A DNA stretch of 14,479 nucleotides from Cyclobacteriaceae bacterium (lineage in GTDB: Bacteria; Bacteroidota; Bacteroidia; Cytophagales; Cyclobacteriaceae): contig JANQST010000415.1 in the NCBI GenBank assembly GCA_028279155.1, positions 1 through 14,479 of the forward strand, given 5' to 3'. Positions 12,180 to 14,479 of the stretch are shown one piece after another. Each line of letters starts with the position of its first letter. Within the stretch, counting starts at the first letter, position 1. Under the pieces are notes generated by a model, which saw nothing but the letters and a program-made list of their open reading frames with translations, had not been told where the DNA came from and did not search any database. The position numbers were made by a program, and so were the translations under genes.

Positions 12180-13205
12180 ATGTCTTTAAAAAATGACCTT
12201 TTACTTCGAGCTGCAAGGGGAGAATCAACCGATAGAACTCCAGTTTGGTTGATGCGTCAGGCAGGTAGAATTTTACCTGAATATCGAGCAGTCCGCGAAA
12301 AGTTATCCGGATTCAAGGAGCTCGTTGAAACACCAGAACTAGCAGCAGAAGTTACCATTCAACCTGTGGATATTTTGGAGGTGGATGCTGCAATCATCTT
12401 TTCCGATATTTTAGTGATTCCTGAGGCGATGGGATTGACCTATGAGATGATTGAGAAGAAAGGTCCTCATTTCCCTAAGACCATCAAGTCATCTAGTGAT
12501 ATTGATACCTTAAAGGTGGCCGACCCTTCTGAACTCAGCTATGTGTATGATGCGATCAAACTAACCAAATCCGAACTTAACAATCGTGTTCCTTTGATCG
12601 GTTTTGCAGGTGCTCCTTGGACCATTTTTTCATACATGGTAGAAGGAGGCGGAAGCAAAACTTTTTCCAAAGCCCGAGGGATGCTTTACACCAACCCTTC
12701 AGATGCACATCGGCTACTTGACATGATAACGAACACAACCATTGGTTATCTAAAAAGTCAAATTGCCGCTGGAGCTGATCTCATCCAGATTTTTGACTCG
12801 TGGGCAGGAGTTCTTCCGCCCAATCATTATTGGGAATTCTCCTTGAAGTACATTTCTGAAATATGTGATGCAATCGACGAAGTACCAATCACTGTATTTG
12901 CTAAAGGTGCATGGTTCGCTTTGAAGGAAATGAATGACCTTAATTGCAATACGATCGGACTTGATTGGAACATGGATCCACTAAAGACCAGAGAAGTACT
13001 GAATAGCAAAACTTTACAAGGAAATCTTGACCCTTGTGCACTTTACAGTTCCTTTGATGAAATTGAAAAGGAGACAAAAAAGATGTTGGATCAATTTGAA
13101 GGACACCCACATATCGCAAATCTTGGACACGGTGTATACCCTGATACAGATCCTGAAAAAGTCAAGTGCTTTATTAACTCAGTGAGAGAATTTAGCTCTC
13201 GTTAG
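12180..13205 (+). CDS. hemE: Uroporphyrinogen decarboxylase
   Basis: This 341-residue enzyme decarboxylates uroporphyrinogen III four times to coproporphyrinogen III (EC 4.1.1.37) in haem synthesis. The signature PVWLMRQAGRILPEYR (21-36) holds the substrate-binding arginines (Arg26, Arg30); Asp76 in IIFSDILVIPEAMG is the central pyrrole-binding aspartate; GFAGAPWTIFSYMVEG (141-156) holds Tyr152; and His317 in NLGHGVYPDTDP closes the active site. All key residues are kept and length is standard. No other hem gene is nearby. Its promoter appears leaderless. The last 27 nt overlap the 3' end of the convergent histidine kinase gene. Confidence 0.97.
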   Translation: MSLKNDLLLRAARGESTDRTPVWLMRQAGRILPEYRAVREKLSGFKELVETPELAAEVTIQPVDILEVDAAIIFSDILVIPEAMGLTYEMIEKKGPHFPKTIKSSSDIDTLKVADPSELSYVYDAIKLTKSELNNRVPLIGFAGAPWTIFSYMVEGGGSKTFSKARGMLYTNPSDAHRLLDMITNTTIGYLKSQIAAGADLIQIFDSWAGVLPPNHYWEFSLKYISEICDAIDEVPITVFAKGAWFALKEMNDLNCNTIGLDWNMDPLKTREVLNSKTLQGNLDPCALYSSFDEIEKETKKMLDQFEGHPHIANLGHGVYPDTDPEKVKCFINSVREFSSR

Positions 13206-14479
13206 TTGATAGACAATCTTCCTCTTTAATTCCTCAGGGTTGAATGGTTTGGTGATGTAATCATTCATTCCGGCAGCATGCACTTCTCGCCTCACTCTCA
13301 AAAGCGCCGATGCTGTAAGGGCTATGATTGGGATTTTATTGTTTTGCTGACGAATCTGTCTGGTTGCCTCATACCCGTCTACAATCGGCATTTGCAAATC
13401 CATTAAAACAAGATCGTAGTGATTTTCCATCACTTTTTCCACACCTTCCTGTCCATTGTAAGCTACATCAATCTCAACTTCCCATTTGTTCAGAAACTTA
13501 CTTGCGACCATGATGTTCATCTGATTGTCTTCTACCAAAAGTATCTTCTTCCCTTTCAATTTCTTATCTGCAAGGTTGTCTTCGTAGATTGCTGGCTTTG
13601 GCGAACGTTTTACTTTGCTAAAAGAGAGTTCAAAAGAGAATACTGCCCCTTTTCCTTCCTCGCTGACCACATTTATTTCTGAGCCAACCAGATTCAAAAT
13701 ACGTTTGATAATAGCCAATCCCAACCCTGTGCCTCCATATTCCCTTGTGGTGGATGAACCGGCTTGGGTGAATTTCTCAAAGATTACAGCTTGTTTTTCC
13801 CTTGAAATACCAATTCCCGAATCCGAAACAATGCAAAGTACCTTTACTGATTTGGCATTGTGTCTAACCAGGTCCAATTTCAGCTTTACGTATCCCTCAG
13901 AGGTAAATTTTAGTGCATTATGAATTAAGTTATTCACTACCTGGTAGATTCTTGTGGAATCCGCCAACACATTCTCATGAATTCGATCATCAAACTCCAG
14001 AATCAAATCAACTCCCTTTGCTTTGGCATTTGGCATGTGAGCGCTAATGATTTTTCGAGCAAGATCCCTTAAGTTGACTTCCGTCATTTCGAACTCAATT
14101 GAACCCGATTCAAGCTTGTTATAATCAAGAATGTCATTGATAATATTCGTTAGATTCTCAGCAGAAAATTTTAGCGACTCTAAACTTTCAATCTGATTTT
14201 TCCTGGGTTTATCATTCATCAGGAAATGAGAAATTCCAACAACTGCGTTTAAAGGAGTTCTTATCTCATGTGAAATCGTACTTAAAAAATCTGTCTTGGC
14301 TTTGGACGCCGCTTCTGCCTCTTCCTTTGCTTGCTTTAAGGATGCGGCAAATCGAAAGGAAAGTATGAGTGATTGGAAAAAGAAAAACAGGATGAACCCG
14401 CAAAAAGTTAATAGGGTGTTTTCCCGTGTTGGAGTTAGATAGATAAGTATCAGATACATGGCGACCAGGAAAACAATCC
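13179..14479 (-). CDS. Hybrid sensor histidine kinase/response regulator (partial, N-terminus outside the window)
   Basis: The frame is open to the window edge; codons upstream of the ATG at 14459 encode more hydrophobic residues (IVFLVA), so the true start is probably beyond it. Residue numbers below count from that ATG. Two hydrophobic helices end in FFFFQSLILSFRFAASL (25-41), resembling the last part of a 7TMR-DISM membrane module. Then follow a short coiled linker, the HisKA H-box with phosphorylatable His64 (STISHEIRTPLNAVVG), the ATPase domain with Asn181 (LIHNALKFT), G1 DSGIGIS (213-219) and G2 GGTGLGLA (242-249), and a receiver domain with Glu310/Asp311, phospho-acceptor Asp354 (LMDLQMP), Thr382 and Lys404. 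No HPt or output domain is visible, so the phosphate presumably moves to a separate protein. The signal is unknown. Confidence 0.93.
   Translation of the reverse strand, partial: IVFLVAMYLILIYLTPTRENTLLTFCGFILFFFFQSLILSFRFAASLKQAKEEAEAASKAKTDFLSTISHEIRTPLNAVVGISHFLMNDKPRKNQIESLESLKFSAENLTNIINDILDYNKLESGSIEFEMTEVNLRDLARKIISAHMPNAKAKGVDLILEFDDRIHENVLADSTRIYQVVNNLIHNALKFTSEGYVKLKLDLVRHNAKSVKVLCIVSDSGIGISREKQAVIFEKFTQAGSSTTREYGGTGLGLAIIKRILNLVGSEINVVSEEGKGAVFSFELSFSKVKRSPKPAIYEDNLADKKLKGKKILLVEDNQMNIMVASKFLNKWEVEIDVAYNGQEGVEKVMENHYDLVLMDLQMPIVDGYEATRQIRQQNNKIPIIALTASALLRVRREVHAAGMNDYITKPFNPEELKRKIVYQLTRAKFSH

Noticed and set aside
1..14479. Mobile elements, CRISPR arrays, prophage or defence genes anywhere in the window.
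   Set aside because: No transposase, integrase, repeat-spacer pattern, terminal repeats or toxin-antitoxin-like pair was found; gene content is housekeeping and metabolic.

Overview
This window looks like ordinary core chromosome of a Bacteroidota bacterium, most likely a marine-type Cytophagales relative (order-level guess). The support is indirect. Promoter-like -7 elements of the TAnnTTTG type sit just upstream of several starts, and Shine-Dalgarno sequences are essentially absent in front of genes. One signal peptide ends in AFS-Q, a common Bacteroidota form. The DnaJ is an unusual two-zinc-motif variant, the histidine kinase begins with what looks like a 7TM-DISM membrane module, and base composition is moderate. 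I see no mobile element, CRISPR array, tRNA, rRNA, defence cassette or phage gene, and no stretch over 300 bases lacks a gene.

Layout. The left edge holds the 3' end of an unidentified gene (+). It converges on a minus-strand pair: an exported or lipid-anchored CxxC protein followed by an alkyltransferase-like (ATL) DNA-binding protein. A divergent spacer then starts a long plus-strand run: an ABC ATPase without a permease, PduO-type cobalamin adenosyltransferase (4-nt ATGA overlap), branched-chain aminotransferase ilvE, peptide chain release factor 2 prfB with a programmed +1 frameshift, an MFS transporter, and a YhhN-family lysoplasmalogenase-like membrane protein (GTG start). Next is a minus-strand housekeeping block transcribed adk - obgE - grpE - dnaJ - exported beta-repeat protein, which groups nucleotide homeostasis, ribosome-assembly GTPase and Hsp70 cochaperones. 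On the right, a small membrane protein (+) is divergent from adk and convergent with sdaA (serine dehydratase alpha chain, -). sdaA is divergent from hemE (+), and hemE overlaps tail-to-tail with a hybrid histidine kinase (-) whose N-terminus runs off the window.

The most informative points are: (1) prfB is intact only if the TGA at 3521-3523 is bypassed by +1 frameshifting, so a simple ORF call would lose the first 51 residues; (2) the internal Shine-Dalgarno-like frameshift stimulator is kept although neighbouring genes do not use such sequences for initiation; (3) DnaJ keeps zinc motifs 2 and 3 but has lost 1 and 4, a coherent loss of one whole zinc centre; (4) sdaA and hemE appear to be a divergent, nearly leaderless pair; and (5) all four convergent gene junctions are packed from a 27-nt overlap to a 5-nt gap, leaving no room for ordinary terminators. 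I found no convincing evidence of a wholly new multi-gene system here.
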